A stretch of DNA of 64,000 bases from Herbaspirillum sp. ST 5-3 (GCF_004804275.1 NZ_STGI01000002.1:558001-622000); one strand, 5' to 3'; positions 34,060-43,360 are shown, counted from the stretch's first letter. Numbers and translations are program-made. Notes: generated from the letters alone by a model not told the origin.

Positions 34060-35520
34060 ATGCAATACGTCTCTACACGCGGTCAAGCCCCGGCACAGTC
34101 GTTCTCCCAAATCCTGCTCGGCGGGCTCGCCCCCGACGGCGGCCTGTATCTGCCGGTCGAATATCCGAAGGTCAGCGGCGCGGATCTCGACGCGTGGCGC
34201 AAGTTGTCGTACGCGGATCTGGCGGTGGAGGTATTGAAGAAATTCGCGACTGACATTCCGGAAGCGGACCTGAAGGCTCTTGCGCACAAGACCTACACGG
34301 CCGATGTGTATCGCAACGTGCGGGAAGGCGAAGACGCGTCGCAGATCACGCCCCTGCGCGTGCTGGAAGAGAAGAACGGCAGCAAGCTGGTATTGCAGGC
34401 CTTGTCCAATGGTCCGACGCTGGCATTCAAGGACATGGCAATGCAGTTGCTCGGCAATCTCTTCGAGTATGCATTGGCCAAACAGCATGCCGAACTGAAC
34501 ATTTTCGGCGCGACCTCGGGCGATACCGGCAGTGCAGCGGAATACGCGATGCGCGGCAAGAAGGGCATCCGGGTGTTCATGCTCTCGCCGCACAAGAAGA
34601 TGAGCGCATTCCAGACTGCGCAGATGTTCAGCCTGCAGGATCCGAACATTTTCAACATCGCGGTGGACGGCGTATTCGACGACTGCCAGGACATGGTGAA
34701 GGCGGTCTCGAACGATCTCGAATTCAAGACGCGTCAGAAGATCGGCACCGTCAACTCGATCAACTGGGCGCGCGTGGTGGCGCAGGTCGTCTACTACTTC
34801 CGCGGCTACCTGGCGGCGACAACCAGCAACGATCAGAAAGTCTCGTTCACCGTTCCGTCCGGCAATTTCGGCAATATCTGCGCCGGTCATATTGCGCGCA
34901 TGATGGGTCTGCCGATCGACAAGCTTGTCGCTGCCACCAACGAGAACGATGTGCTCGACGAGTTCTTCCGCACCGGCGTGTACCGCGTGCGCAAATCGTC
35001 CGAGACCTATCACACCACCAGCCCGAGCATGGACATCAGCAAGGCATCCAATTTCGAGCGCTTCGTCTTTGACCTGCTCGGCCGCGATGCGGAGCGCGTG
35101 CGCGCCTTGTTCAAGAAGGTGGATACGCATGGCGGCTTCGACCTGTCCGGCAAGCCCGGCAGCGATGGCGACGAATTCAAGAAGGTCGTGCAATACGGTT
35201 TCTTGTCGGGCAAGTCGGTGCACCAGGATCGCGTCGCGACCATTCGCGACGTGCATGCGAAATACGGCGTGACGATCGATACCCACACCGCAGACGGCGT
35301 CAAGGTCGCGCGCGAGTACCTGACGCCCGGTGTGCCGATGATTGTGCTGGAGACCGCATTGCCGGCCAAGTTCAATGAAACGATACGCGAGGCGCTGGGC
35401 CGTGATGCCGAGCGTCCTGCCGGGTTTGAAAATATCGAGTCCTTGCCGCAACGCTTCGACGTGATGCCGGCCGATGTCGCAAAGGTGAAGGCCTTCATTG
35501 CGAAGCACACCGGTTTGTAA
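34060..35520 (+). CDS. thrC: Threonine synthase
   Basis: PLP enzyme turning O-phosphohomoserine into threonine. 486 residues from the ATG at 34060 (MQYVSTRGQAPAQSFSQILL); an upstream ATG at 34027 would add 11 residues of unusual sequence. ILLGGLAPDGGLYLPVEYPK is the N-terminal family block, and NGPTLAFKDMAMQLLGNLF contains the Schiff-base lysine. FGATSGDTGSAAEYAMRGK is the phosphate-binding loop; VPSGNFGNICAGHIARMMGLP follows. Belongs to the long bacterial/yeast-type subgroup. First gene of a probable thrC-moeA-moaD-moaE-crcB transcript and separated from hom by the degradation module. Confidence 0.95.
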   Translation: MQYVSTRGQAPAQSFSQILLGGLAPDGGLYLPVEYPKVSGADLDAWRKLSYADLAVEVLKKFATDIPEADLKALAHKTYTADVYRNVREGEDASQITPLRVLEEKNGSKLVLQALSNGPTLAFKDMAMQLLGNLFEYALAKQHAELNIFGATSGDTGSAAEYAMRGKKGIRVFMLSPHKKMSAFQTAQMFSLQDPNIFNIAVDGVFDDCQDMVKAVSNDLEFKTRQKIGTVNSINWARVVAQVVYYFRGYLAATTSNDQKVSFTVPSGNFGNICAGHIARMMGLPIDKLVAATNENDVLDEFFRTGVYRVRKSSETYHTTSPSMDISKASNFERFVFDLLGRDAERVRALFKKVDTHGGFDLSGKPGSDGDEFKKVVQYGFLSGKSVHQDRVATIRDVHAKYGVTIDTHTADGVKVAREYLTPGVPMIVLETALPAKFNETIREALGRDAERPAGFENIESLPQRFDVMPADVAKVKAFIAKHTGL

Positions 35521-35541
35521 TCAAGAACTGTCATTGCAAAC

Positions 35542-36783
35542 ATGACTGAAAAGAAACCGATGTTGAGCGCCGCCGAGGCGCTCGATTTTCTTCTCTCCGC
35601 GGTTCGTCCGATCGCGGAAACGGAAACCCTGGCAACGCTGTCCTGCAACGGCCGGGTGCTTGCCGCTACCCAGACATCGCAGCTGAATGTCCCGCCGATG
35701 GACAACACGCAGATGGATGGCTATGCGGTACGTGCCGCCGACTGCGCGAGTGGCAGCGCCAGGCTGAAGGTATCGCAGCGCGTTCCTGCCGGGCATGTGG
35801 GGCAGCCCTTGCAGCCGGGGACCGCAGCGCGCATTTTCACTGGGGCGATGATTCCGCAGGGCGCGGACGCCGTCGTGATGCAGGAGCAATGCGAGCTGGA
35901 AAAGGCCGCGGATGGCGATCTGGTCACGATCAAGCATGCGCCGCAAGCCGGGGAATGGATACGGCGCGCCGGCGAGGACATCCGGGCCGGCAGCATCATT
36001 CTCGCAGCCGGGACGCGGCTGCGCGCGCAGGAACTCGGCATGGCGGCATCGGTCGGCCTTGCGACTCTGCCGGTGGTGCGCAAACCGCGCGTCGCGGTGT
36101 TCTTTACCGGCGACGAACTGGCGATGCCGGGCGAGTTCTTGAAGCCGGGTGCCATCTACAATTCCAACCGTTTCACCTTGCGCGGCATGCTGGAAAACCT
36201 CGGCTGCGACATCACCGATTACGGCATCGTCCCGGATTCATTGTCTGCCACGCGCGACACCTTGCGGCAGGCCGCGGCCGGTCACGACCTGATCATCACC
36301 TCGGGCGGCGTGTCGGTCGGCGAAGAGGATCACATCAAGCCGGCAGTCGAGGCGGAAGGGCGCCTGAGCATGTGGCAGATCGCGATCAAGCCCGGCAAGC
36401 CGCTGGCGTTCGGCGAGGTTAACCGTGCCGAGCGCAAGGAGCCCGCGTTTTTCATCGGCCTGCCCGGCAATCCGGTTTCCAGCTTCGTCACCTTCCTTCT
36501 GTTTGTGCGCCCGTTCCTGCTGCGGCTGCAGGGCGTGACCGACGTCGCGCCGAGGACATTCAACATGCGTGCCGATTTCGCGGTGCCGAAAGCCGATAGG
36601 CGTAATGAATTCCTGCGCGCCCGCATGAACGCCTCGGGCGGCCTGGACCTGTTCAAGAACCAAAGCTCGGCGGTACTGACGTCGACCGTTTGGGGTGACG
36701 GACTGGTCGACAATCCCGCCGGGCAGACGATCGCGCCGGGCGATACGGTACGCTTTATTCCTTTCAGTGAATTGCTTTTTTAA
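35542..36783 (+). CDS. moeA: Molybdopterin molybdenumtransferase MoeA
   Basis: Inserts molybdenum into adenylylated molybdopterin. 413 residues with the four MoeA domains: LNVPPMDNTQMDGYAVRAAD near residue 50 (the conserved MDGYA), GTAARIFTGAMIPQGADAVVMQE, and the MogA-like domain with VFFTGDELAMPGE and LIITSGGVSVGEEDHIK (active-site Asp). GLPGNPVSSFVTF and the C-terminal beta-barrel follow. 21 bp after thrC and 6 bp before moaD, part of a molybdopterin gene run. Confidence 0.95.
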   Translation: MTEKKPMLSAAEALDFLLSAVRPIAETETLATLSCNGRVLAATQTSQLNVPPMDNTQMDGYAVRAADCASGSARLKVSQRVPAGHVGQPLQPGTAARIFTGAMIPQGADAVVMQEQCELEKAADGDLVTIKHAPQAGEWIRRAGEDIRAGSIILAAGTRLRAQELGMAASVGLATLPVVRKPRVAVFFTGDELAMPGEFLKPGAIYNSNRFTLRGMLENLGCDITDYGIVPDSLSATRDTLRQAAAGHDLIITSGGVSVGEEDHIKPAVEAEGRLSMWQIAIKPGKPLAFGEVNRAERKEPAFFIGLPGNPVSSFVTFLLFVRPFLLRLQGVTDVAPRTFNMRADFAVPKADRRNEFLRARMNASGGLDLFKNQSSAVLTSTVWGDGLVDNPAGQTIAPGDTVRFIPFSELLF

Positions 36784-36789
36784 GACGAC

Positions 36790-37047
36790 ATGAATATCCA
36801 GCTCCGCTTTTTTGCCAGTGTGCGTGAAGCCTTGGGGACGGCGCAGGAAACCGTCGCATTACCGGACAATGTGCAGACGGTGGGCGACGTACGCAGCTAC
36901 CTGCGTGCACGAGGCGGCGTCTGGGCCGAGACACTGGCCGAGGGACGCGCCTTGCGCATGGCTTATAACCAAGTGATGAGCGGTGCCGACACCCGCCTCG
37001 GCGAAGGCGGTGAAGTCGCCTTTTTCCCGCCGGTCACAGGTGGCTAG
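36790..37047 (+). CDS. moaD: Molybdopterin synthase sulfur carrier subunit MoaD
   Basis: 85-residue ubiquitin-like sulfur carrier; its C-terminal glycine is thiocarboxylated and donates sulfur to precursor Z in the MoaE active site. MNIQLRFFASVREALG starts the beta-grasp fold, and the protein ends in EVAFFPPVTGG, the required double-glycine tail. It follows moeA by 6 bp and is 4 bp before moaE. Confidence 0.94.
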   Translation: MNIQLRFFASVREALGTAQETVALPDNVQTVGDVRSYLRARGGVWAETLAEGRALRMAYNQVMSGADTRLGEGGEVAFFPPVTGG

Positions 37048-37051
37048 GAAT

Positions 37052-37531
37052 ATGCCGATCCGCGTTCAAACCCAGGATTTCGATCTCGGCAAGGAAGTCG
37101 CCGAACTTCGTGCCGACCAGCCACAGGTCGGCGCCGTGGTGGCCTTTGTCGGTACCGTGCGCGACATGAATGAAGGCGCGGGCGTCAGCGAGATGGAGCT
37201 GGAGCATTACCCGGGGATGACCGAGAAGGCCCTGGAAGGCATCGTTGCGCAGGCGAGGACGCGCTGGTCGCTGTTCGACGCGCTCGTGATCCATCGAGTC
37301 GGGCCGCTGAAGCCGCTGGACCAGATCGTACTGGTTGCTGTGACCTCGGCGCATCGCGGCGAAGCGTTTGCAGCCTGCGAATTCATCATGGATTATCTCA
37401 AGACGCAGGCGCCGTTCTGGAAGAAGGAGCAAACGCCGCAGGGCTCGCGCTGGGTGGATGCCCGCGTCACCGACGACAAGGCGATGGCCAAATGGGGCAT
37501 CCAGTCGGATAACACCGGCGACAAGGCATGA
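37052..37531 (+). CDS. moaE: Molybdopterin synthase catalytic subunit MoaE
   Basis: 159-residue large subunit of molybdopterin synthase. VAFVGTVRDMNEGAGVSEMELEHYPGMTEKAL is the N-terminal family block (in parts: FVGTVRDMNEG; LEHYPGMTEKAL). HRVGPLKPLDQIVLVAVTSAHRGEAFAACEF and FWKKEQTPQGSRWVDA carry the active-site lysines and arginines. The start is ATG 37052 with GGAA just before; the longer frame upstream overlaps moaD and lacks similarity. Its stop overlaps the crcB start (ATGA). Confidence 0.94.
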   Translation: MPIRVQTQDFDLGKEVAELRADQPQVGAVVAFVGTVRDMNEGAGVSEMELEHYPGMTEKALEGIVAQARTRWSLFDALVIHRVGPLKPLDQIVLVAVTSAHRGEAFAACEFIMDYLKTQAPFWKKEQTPQGSRWVDARVTDDKAMAKWGIQSDNTGDKA

Positions 37532-37902
37532 GCTGGCTGGCGGTCGGTCTCGGTGCGGCGGTCGGCGCATGGCTACGCTGGGGCTTGGGCCTGTGGCTGA
37601 ATACAATTCACCACAAATTGCCCTGGGGAACGCTGGCTGCCAACTTTAGCGGCGGCTACCTGATCGGAATCGCTGTCGGCTTCTTTGCCTCGCATCCCGA
37701 TTTGTCGCCTGAATGGCGCCTGCTGACGGTAACCGGATTCCTGGGCGGGTTGACGACCTTTTCTTCCTTTTCCGCCGAGGCTATGGTGCTGCTGCAACGC
37801 GGAGACTATGGATGGGCACTTTTTCATAGCGCCATGCATCTGGTTGGCTCGATCGCTTTCTGTTTTGCCGGCTTCGCGTCCTATCGCGCCATCAGCGGTT
37901 AG
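37528..37902 (+). CDS. crcB: Fluoride channel CrcB/Fluc
   Basis: 124-residue small membrane protein that works as a dual-topology dimer exporting F-. Four hydrophobic segments are visible. GAAVGAWLRWGLGLWL, WGTLAANFSGGYLIG (conserved Asn of the pore) and FLGGLTTFSSFSAEAM (the Fluc TTFSSFS box) are the family signatures. Translation is coupled to moaE through an ATGA overlap, and the stop TAG overlaps the stop of the convergent gene. No fluoride riboswitch is visible directly before it, as expected for an in-operon gene. Confidence 0.93.
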   Translation: MSWLAVGLGAAVGAWLRWGLGLWLNTIHHKLPWGTLAANFSGGYLIGIAVGFFASHPDLSPEWRLLTVTGFLGGLTTFSSFSAEAMVLLQRGDYGWALFHSAMHLVGSIAFCFAGFASYRAISG

Positions 37903-38441
37903 TTCAACACGCGTGCCGCGTTGCCGCTCGGGGCAAGCATGCCGGGCATGGTGAGATCCAGATCCCATTCCGCGATTTTCACGGCATCCTTCAGCAAGGA
38001 GCAAAAGCCGTGCAGCACCGTCTGCGTAAAGGCTATCTCGAAGCCGAAGCCCTCCGCGGGGGCCAAATTCATCCTGATCGGCTGATCGGGATTGAGCGTG
38101 AAGTTGACCGTCTTGACCAGGATCGGCGTTTCCCCCAGCGGAAAACTCTCTATTGTCGACTCGTAGGGGCTGCTGAAGCTGCCGCTGCCCCTGATTTCTT
38201 CCACGCTGGCAAAGTGGTCCATGCCGACGATATCGGCGCTCGCATGCGCGGCCAGCGGCTTGTCCAAGGCCACCTGTTTTTCCAGTGCATCAATAATGCC
38301 CGGCCACAGCTTCGCGACCATGCGCCGCGTCAGCCAGGCACGAATCTCCTGCAAGCCATCGCCCGCGCCCTTGAACGAGGTCCGGCACAGGATGCGGTCC
38401 TCCTCGGCCATATAAGTCACTTGAATTTGATGCAATTCCAT
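37899..38441 (-). CDS. Hypothetical protein, conserved-looking, unknown function
   Basis: 180-residue soluble protein that I do not recognise. It opens MELHQIQVTYMAEEDRILCRTSFKG and contains LTRRMVAKLWPGIIDALEKQVALDK. The middle has an acidic, Ser/Gly-rich stretch (SVEEIRGSGSFSSPYESTIESF). The second half has beta-like segments (VKTVNFTLNPDQPIRMNL; GFEIAFTQTVLHGFCSLLKDAVKIAEWDL). No signal peptide or membrane segment. Normal codon use and sandwiching between conserved genes suggest a real gene. It is divergent from clpB and shares overlapping stop codons (TTAG) with crcB. Confidence 0.75.
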   Translation of the reverse strand: MELHQIQVTYMAEEDRILCRTSFKGAGDGLQEIRAWLTRRMVAKLWPGIIDALEKQVALDKPLAAHASADIVGMDHFASVEEIRGSGSFSSPYESTIESFPLGETPILVKTVNFTLNPDQPIRMNLAPAEGFGFEIAFTQTVLHGFCSLLKDAVKIAEWDLDLTMPGMLAPSGNAARVLN

Positions 38442-38481
38442 CCCAATCTGATTCTGAAGCGCGCAGAATCAAATGTCCTTT

Positions 38482-38507
38482 CTTGAAATGTTGTCTGTCG
38501 CCCTTAC
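38482..38507 (+). promoter_or_regulatory. Candidate heat-shock (sigma-32) promoter of clpB
   Basis: CTTGAAA (38482-38488) matches the sigma-32 -35 box. Twelve bases later comes CCCTTAC, a partial match to CCCCATnT. It sits about 35 bp before the clpB start, consistent with known heat-shock control of clpB; the spacing is slightly short. Confidence 0.5.
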
Positions 38508-38540
38508 CTTGGTAGCAACTCGAATTCTGGAGAACATTCA

Positions 38541-41138
38541 ATGCGTCTCGACAAACTGACAACCAAGTTGCAAGAAGCTCTTGCCGATGCCCAAAGCCAG
38601 GCAGTCGGCAATGATAACCAATACATTGAGCCGGCGCACGTGCTGATCGCCCTCCTGAACCAGGAGGACGGTAGCGCGCGTTCGCTGCTGCAACGTGCCG
38701 GCGTAAACGTCGGCGGTCTGCAGAGCGGACTGAAAAGTGCGCTGGGACGCATGCCCAAGGTGTCCGGCACCGGTGGCGAAGTGCAGATCGGCCGCGAAAC
38801 CGCGTCATTGCTGAATCTGGCCGACAAGGAAGCGCAAAAGCGCGGCGACCAGTTCATCGCCAGCGAAATGATCCTGCTTGCCCTGACCGAAGACAAGTCG
38901 GAGGCGGGTCGCCTGGCGCGCGAAAACGGTTTGACGCGCAAGGCGCTCGAAGCCGCGATTACCGCCGTGCGTGGCGGCGGCAACGTCAATTCGCAGGATG
39001 CCGAAGGCCAGCGCGAAGCCCTGAAGAAATACACGCTCGACCTGACCGAGCGCGCACGCGCCGGTAAGCTGGACCCGGTGATCGGCCGCGACGATGAGAT
39101 TCGTCGTGCGATCCAGGTCCTGCAGCGTCGCACCAAGAACAATCCGGTGCTGATCGGCGAGCCGGGCGTAGGCAAGACTGCGATCGTGGAAGGACTGGCG
39201 CAGCGCATCGTCAATGGCGAAGTGCCCGACAGTCTGAAATCGAAACGCGTGTTGTCGCTCGACATGGCCGCATTGCTGGCCGGTGCGAAATACCGCGGTG
39301 AATTCGAAGAGCGCCTGAAAGCAGTGCTCAAGGAAATCGCGCAGGACGAGGGGCAGACCATCGTCTTCATCGACGAGCTGCACACCATGGTCGGCGCAGG
39401 CAAGGCCGAGGGGGCGATCGACGCGGGCAACATGTTGAAGCCGGCGCTCGCGCGCGGCGAGCTGCATTGCATCGGCGCAACCACTCTAGATGAATATCGG
39501 AAGTATGTTGAAAAGGACGCGGCGCTGGAGCGTCGTTTCCAGAAGATCCTGGTTGGCGAGCCGAGCGTGGAGGCGACCATCGCGATCCTGCGCGGCCTGC
39601 AGGAAAAATACGAAGTGCATCATGGCGTTGATATCACCGACCCGGCGATCGTTGCCGCGGCCGAACTGTCGCATCGCTACATTACGGACCGCTTCCTTCC
39701 GGACAAGGCCATCGACCTGATCGATGAAGCCGCGTCCAAGATCAAGATCGAGATCGACTCCAAGCCGGAAGTCATGGACAAGCTCGACCGCCGCCTGATC
39801 CAGTTGAAGATCGAGCGTGAAGCCGTGAAGAAGGAAAAGGACGAAGCGTCGCAGAAGCGTCTCGGCTTGATCGAGGAAGAGATCCACAAGCTGGAACGCG
39901 AATACGCCGATCTGGAAGAAATCTGGAAAGCCGAGAAGTCGGCGGTGCAGGGCAGCCAGCAGATCAAGGAAGAAATCGAGAAGGTCAAGCTGCAGATGGA
40001 AGAAGCCAAGCGCAAGGGCGACTGGCAGAAGATGTCCGAGCTGCAGTACGGCAAGCTGCCGCAGCTGGAAGCGCAGCTCAAGCAAGCCGACAAGGACGTT
40101 GGCGGGGAAGAGAAGAAAAGCGAGCGCAAGCTGGTGCGCACCCAGGTCGGCGCGGAAGAGATCGCCGAGGTGGTGTCGCGCGCAACCGGCATCCCGGTCT
40201 CCAAGATGATGCAGGGCGAGCGCGACAAGCTGCTGCACATGGAAGCGGAATTGCACAAGCGCGTGGTGGGCCAGGACGAGGCGATCGTTGCGGTATCGGA
40301 TGCCATCCGCCGTTCGCGCGCCGGTTTGTCGGACCCGAATCGTCCGTACGGTTCCTTCATGTTCCTCGGCCCGACCGGCGTCGGCAAGACCGAGCTGTGC
40401 AAGGCGCTGGCTTCCTTCCTGTTCGATACCGAAGAGGCCATGATTCGTCTCGACATGAGCGAGTTCATGGAGAAGCATTCCGTCGCACGTCTGATCGGCG
40501 CGCCGCCGGGCTATGTCGGCTATGAAGAGGGCGGCTATCTGACCGAAGCGGTGCGGCGCAAACCGTACAGCGTGATCCTGCTCGACGAGATCGAGAAGGC
40601 GCATGCCGATGTGTTCAACGTCTTGCTGCAAGTGCTGGATGATGGCCGCATGACCGATGGACAGGGACGCACGGTAGACTTCAAGAACACGGTGATCGTG
40701 ATGACTTCCAACCTTGGGTCGCACAGAATCCAGTCGATGGAAGATAGCGACCCGGCCTTGGTGAAGCTCGCGGTGATGGCAGAGGTGAAGAGCCATTTCC
40801 GTCCCGAGTTCGTCAATCGCGTCGACGAGATCGTCGTGTTCCATGCGCTCGACGAAAAGCATATCGGCTCGATTGCACGCATCCAGCTGCAAGTGCTGGA
40901 GCAACGGCTCGCCAAGATGGATATGAGGCTGCAAATCTCGGACGCGGCGCTGCAAAAGATCGCCGAGGCCGGCTTCGATCCGGTGTATGGCGCACGCCCC
41001 TTGAAGCGCGCGGTGCAGCAGCAGATCGAGAACCCGCTGTCGAAGCTGATCCTCGAAGGCAAGTTCGCTCCGAAGGATGTCATTTCGGTGACGGTGCGCG
41101 GCAGCGATCTCGCATTCGAAAAGGGCAATGTCGCGTAA
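38541..41138 (+). CDS. clpB: ATP-dependent disaggregase ClpB
   Basis: Hexameric AAA+ chaperone that, with DnaK, pulls apart protein aggregates after heat stress. 865 residues. The N domain begins [24 protein letters not shown]1 has [18 protein letters not shown] and [12 protein letters not shown]. The long coiled-coil middle domain (about 410-525, rich in [19 protein letters not shown]-type heptads) distinguishes ClpB from ClpA and ClpC. NBD2 has [17 protein letters not shown] and [23 protein letters not shown]. Both ATP sites look intact. A sigma-32-like promoter precedes it and a terminator follows. Confidence 0.97.
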   Translation: MRLDKLTTKLQEALADAQSQAVGNDNQYIEPAHVLIALLNQEDGSARSLLQRAGVNVGGLQSGLKSALGRMPKVSGTGGEVQIGRETASLLNLADKEAQKRGDQFIASEMILLALTEDKSEAGRLARENGLTRKALEAAITAVRGGGNVNSQDAEGQREALKKYTLDLTERARAGKLDPVIGRDDEIRRAIQVLQRRTKNNPVLIGEPGVGKTAIVEGLAQRIVNGEVPDSLKSKRVLSLDMAALLAGAKYRGEFEERLKAVLKEIAQDEGQTIVFIDELHTMVGAGKAEGAIDAGNMLKPALARGELHCIGATTLDEYRKYVEKDAALERRFQKILVGEPSVEATIAILRGLQEKYEVHHGVDITDPAIVAAAELSHRYITDRFLPDKAIDLIDEAASKIKIEIDSKPEVMDKLDRRLIQLKIEREAVKKEKDEASQKRLGLIEEEIHKLEREYADLEEIWKAEKSAVQGSQQIKEEIEKVKLQMEEAKRKGDWQKMSELQYGKLPQLEAQLKQADKDVGGEEKKSERKLVRTQVGAEEIAEVVSRATGIPVSKMMQGERDKLLHMEAELHKRVVGQDEAIVAVSDAIRRSRAGLSDPNRPYGSFMFLGPTGVGKTELCKALASFLFDTEEAMIRLDMSEFMEKHSVARLIGAPPGYVGYEEGGYLTEAVRRKPYSVILLDEIEKAHADVFNVLLQVLDDGRMTDGQGRTVDFKNTVIVMTSNLGSHRIQSMEDSDPALVKLAVMAEVKSHFRPEFVNRVDEIVVFHALDEKHIGSIARIQLQVLEQRLAKMDMRLQISDAALQKIAEAGFDPVYGARPLKRAVQQQIENPLSKLILEGKFAPKDVISVTVRGSDLAFEKGNVA

Positions 41139-41164
41139 TCTCGGCGAATGATTGCGGCATGAGG

Positions 41165-41194
41165 AAGGGCCACCTGCGGGTGGCCTTTCTTTTT
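41165..41194. terminator. Terminator clpB / AraC-type regulator
   Basis: AAGGGCCACC, TGCG loop, GGTGGCCTTT then CTTTTT. It ends 5 bp before the stop of the convergent regulator gene, so it may serve both. Confidence 0.85.
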
Positions 41195-41198
41195 GGAG

Positions 41199-41990
41199 CT
41201 ATGCCACTTTATTGGCAAAGAAAGCGGTGGGCGATTGTCCGAAGGTCTTCTTGAACATGGCGGAGAACGCGGATTGACTGGCATAGCCGAGTTCGGCGGC
41301 GACGTGCGACAAGGGCAGGCCGCGCGCGATGAGCGGCGCCGCATGTGCGAGACGCACCTGCTGTCGCCACTGACTGAAACTCATGCCGAGCTCCCGTTCA
41401 AACAGGCGCGCCAGCGTCCGGCCGGAGGCGCCGACCCGCGCGGCCAGTTCATTCAGCGTGAGTGGTGAGGCCGGATCGGCAATCAGCAATTCGCACAATG
41501 CCTTCAAGCGCTTGTCGTCCGGCAGCGCAACCCTGATCGGTTGCGTTCCCGAGCGGGCCAGCTCATCGAGGATCAGCGACGACAGCATGGTTTCGCGCTC
41601 TTCGCCTGAATGCACCTGCGCGAAGGAAAGGATCAGTTCGCGCAGCAGTGATGACACCTCCAGGACTTCGCATTCTTCGCCTTTGAACGGGGAGGCATCG
41701 GCATGCACGTATAGTGCGCGCAGCTTTGCCTTTTCGAGGGTGGCGACTTCATGCAGCGATTTGGGCGGGATCCAGATCGCGCGCATCGGCGGCACGATCC
41801 AGGTGCTGTTGCCGACCGTGACGCGCACGACGCCGTCCAGCGCGTAGGTAACCTGTCCCCACACATGACTGTGCGCGGCGAGCAGTTCCGATGCGTCGAG
41901 GTCGCGCGCTACCAGACGCACCGGCCGCTTCGGCGTCGGCGCCGTGCCGGGGAGATGCAGACGGGTATGGGTGACAGGCAGCGTTGCCAT
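41199..41990 (-). CDS. AraC-family regulator with N-terminal cupin
   Basis: 263-residue transcription factor. The N-terminal cupin half (AAHSHVWGQVTYALDGVVRVTVG; WIVPPMRAIWIPPKSLHEV) would sense a small molecule. The C-terminal part has two AraC helix-turn-helix units: LTLNELAARVGASGRTLARLFERELGMSF and LPLSHVAAELGYASQSAFSAMFKKTFGQSP (in parts: ELGYASQSAFSAMFKKTFG). Start is the ATG at 41990 (MATLPVTHTRL); 27 more upstream codons are open but without similarity. It is divergent from an MFS exporter gene, which it probably controls. Confidence 0.88.
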   Translation of the reverse strand: MATLPVTHTRLHLPGTAPTPKRPVRLVARDLDASELLAAHSHVWGQVTYALDGVVRVTVGNSTWIVPPMRAIWIPPKSLHEVATLEKAKLRALYVHADASPFKGEECEVLEVSSLLRELILSFAQVHSGEERETMLSSLILDELARSGTQPIRVALPDDKRLKALCELLIADPASPLTLNELAARVGASGRTLARLFERELGMSFSQWRQQVRLAHAAPLIARGLPLSHVAAELGYASQSAFSAMFKKTFGQSPTAFFANKVA

Positions 41991-42106
41991 GGCTATACGA
42001 GGAATTCCGGTTTGGCTGAAATTCGATAAAAGTTGTCTTTCTATCTTAAAACAGACGGATCTATTTTGCATAGACTCTTGTCATCCCAGAACCGAAAGAG
42101 AGTGTC

Positions 42107-43342
42107 ATGACGACTGCCGCCGTTCCTAATTTCCGCCAGGATGCCCAGGTGATCGGCCTCGTCGGCCTCGCCCATGGCGTATCGCATTTTTTCCATTTGA
42201 TTCTTGCGCCGCTGTTTCCCTGGTTGAAGGAGGCATTCAGTTTGTCGTATGCCGAGCTTGGCCTGCTGATGACGGTCTTCTTCATTGTCTCCGGCGTCGG
42301 TCAGGCACTTGCCGGTTTCGTGGTCGACCGTGTCGGCGCCCGCAATGTGCTGTTTGCGGGAGTCGGCTTGCTCGGCGTGTCGGCACTGGTGCTATCGCAA
42401 GCGTCGAATTACCCGATGCTGTTGGCGGGCTCCATGCTCGCCGGCCTGGGTAACAGCGTGTTTCACCCGTCCGACTACACGCTGTTGAACAAGCGTGTTT
42501 CGACGGCGCGACTCGGCCATGCTTTTTCCATGCACGGCATCACGGGTAATCTCGGCTGGGCTGCCGCACCGGTATTCCTGACCGGCATTGCCGGATTCGC
42601 CGGCTGGAACATGGCGCTGCTGGCGGCGGCCTGCGTTCCGTTTGCCCTATTGCTGCTGCTCTTCGTCTACCGCGACGTATTGCGTACTGACGACATCAAG
42701 CCGACGGCATCGAAGCATGCAGAAGCGCCCGGCGGTCATGTGCTCGATTTCATGCGTCTGCCTGCGGTATGGATGTGCTTTGCATTTTTCCTGATTACCG
42801 CGATGGCGCTGGGCGGAATCCAGAGCTTCTCCTCGCCCAGCCTGCGCGCCTTGTACGGCATGTCGCTCGCTTCTGCCACCGCCGGCTATACCGCCTACAT
42901 GCTGGCCTCGGCGGCGGGGATGATCTGGGGCGGGTTCCTGGCGGCGAAGACCTCTCGGCACGAGCGCACCATTGCCTTCGCATTTACTGCGGCCGGCGTG
43001 TTCGCCGTGGTGATCGCGGCCGGCGTGGTGCCGCCCATGATGGCGGTTGTACTGATGGGCGCGGTCGGTTTCGGCGCAGGGATCGCCGGGCCGTCGCGCG
43101 ACTTGCTGATCCGCGCCGCGTCACCGAAGAACGCGACCGGCCGCGTGTACGGCGTGGTGTATTCCGGCCTCGATATCGGACTGTCGATGGCGCCGCTGCT
43201 GTTCGGCGCATTGATGGATGCGGATCATCCCGCGTGGGTGTTCATCGGAATCGGCGTCTTCCAGTGCATGGCCATCGTGACCGCGGTGGGCGTGGGCACC
43301 AATACCGCAAGAAAGGCGGTCAAGGCTTCACTCGCAGCCTGA
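42107..43342 (+). CDS. MFS transporter, fosmidomycin-resistance (Fsr)-like
   Basis: 411-residue inner-membrane transporter with about 12 hydrophobic segments. GLAHGVSHFFHLILAPLFPWL opens the first segment. GFVVDRVGARNVLFAGVGLLG is motif A-like, and MLAGLGNSVFHPSDYTLL resembles the GTGSSVFHPE box of E. coli Fsr. The second half is shorter and typical of MFS proteins. Divergent from the AraC-type regulator over 116 bp, with a GAAAGAGAG ribosome binding site and a terminator afterwards. An efflux role is likely; the substrate is unknown. Confidence 0.85.
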   Translation: MTTAAVPNFRQDAQVIGLVGLAHGVSHFFHLILAPLFPWLKEAFSLSYAELGLLMTVFFIVSGVGQALAGFVVDRVGARNVLFAGVGLLGVSALVLSQASNYPMLLAGSMLAGLGNSVFHPSDYTLLNKRVSTARLGHAFSMHGITGNLGWAAAPVFLTGIAGFAGWNMALLAAACVPFALLLLLFVYRDVLRTDDIKPTASKHAEAPGGHVLDFMRLPAVWMCFAFFLITAMALGGIQSFSSPSLRALYGMSLASATAGYTAYMLASAAGMIWGGFLAAKTSRHERTIAFAFTAAGVFAVVIAAGVVPPMMAVVLMGAVGFGAGIAGPSRDLLIRAASPKNATGRVYGVVYSGLDIGLSMAPLLFGALMDADHPAWVFIGIGVFQCMAIVTAVGVGTNTARKAVKASLAA

Positions 43343-43360
43343 TCGCAAAAAAATCATCCT

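Noticed and set aside
34042-35508. Long open frame (about 488 codons) on the minus strand
   Set aside because: It is fully antisense to thrC, codon-position mirrored, rich in His/Arg/Leu and without any family signature.
39486-40955. Long open frame (about 489 codons) on the minus strand
   Set aside because: Antisense to clpB; leucine/histidine-rich mirror translation typical of a GC-rich gene read backwards.
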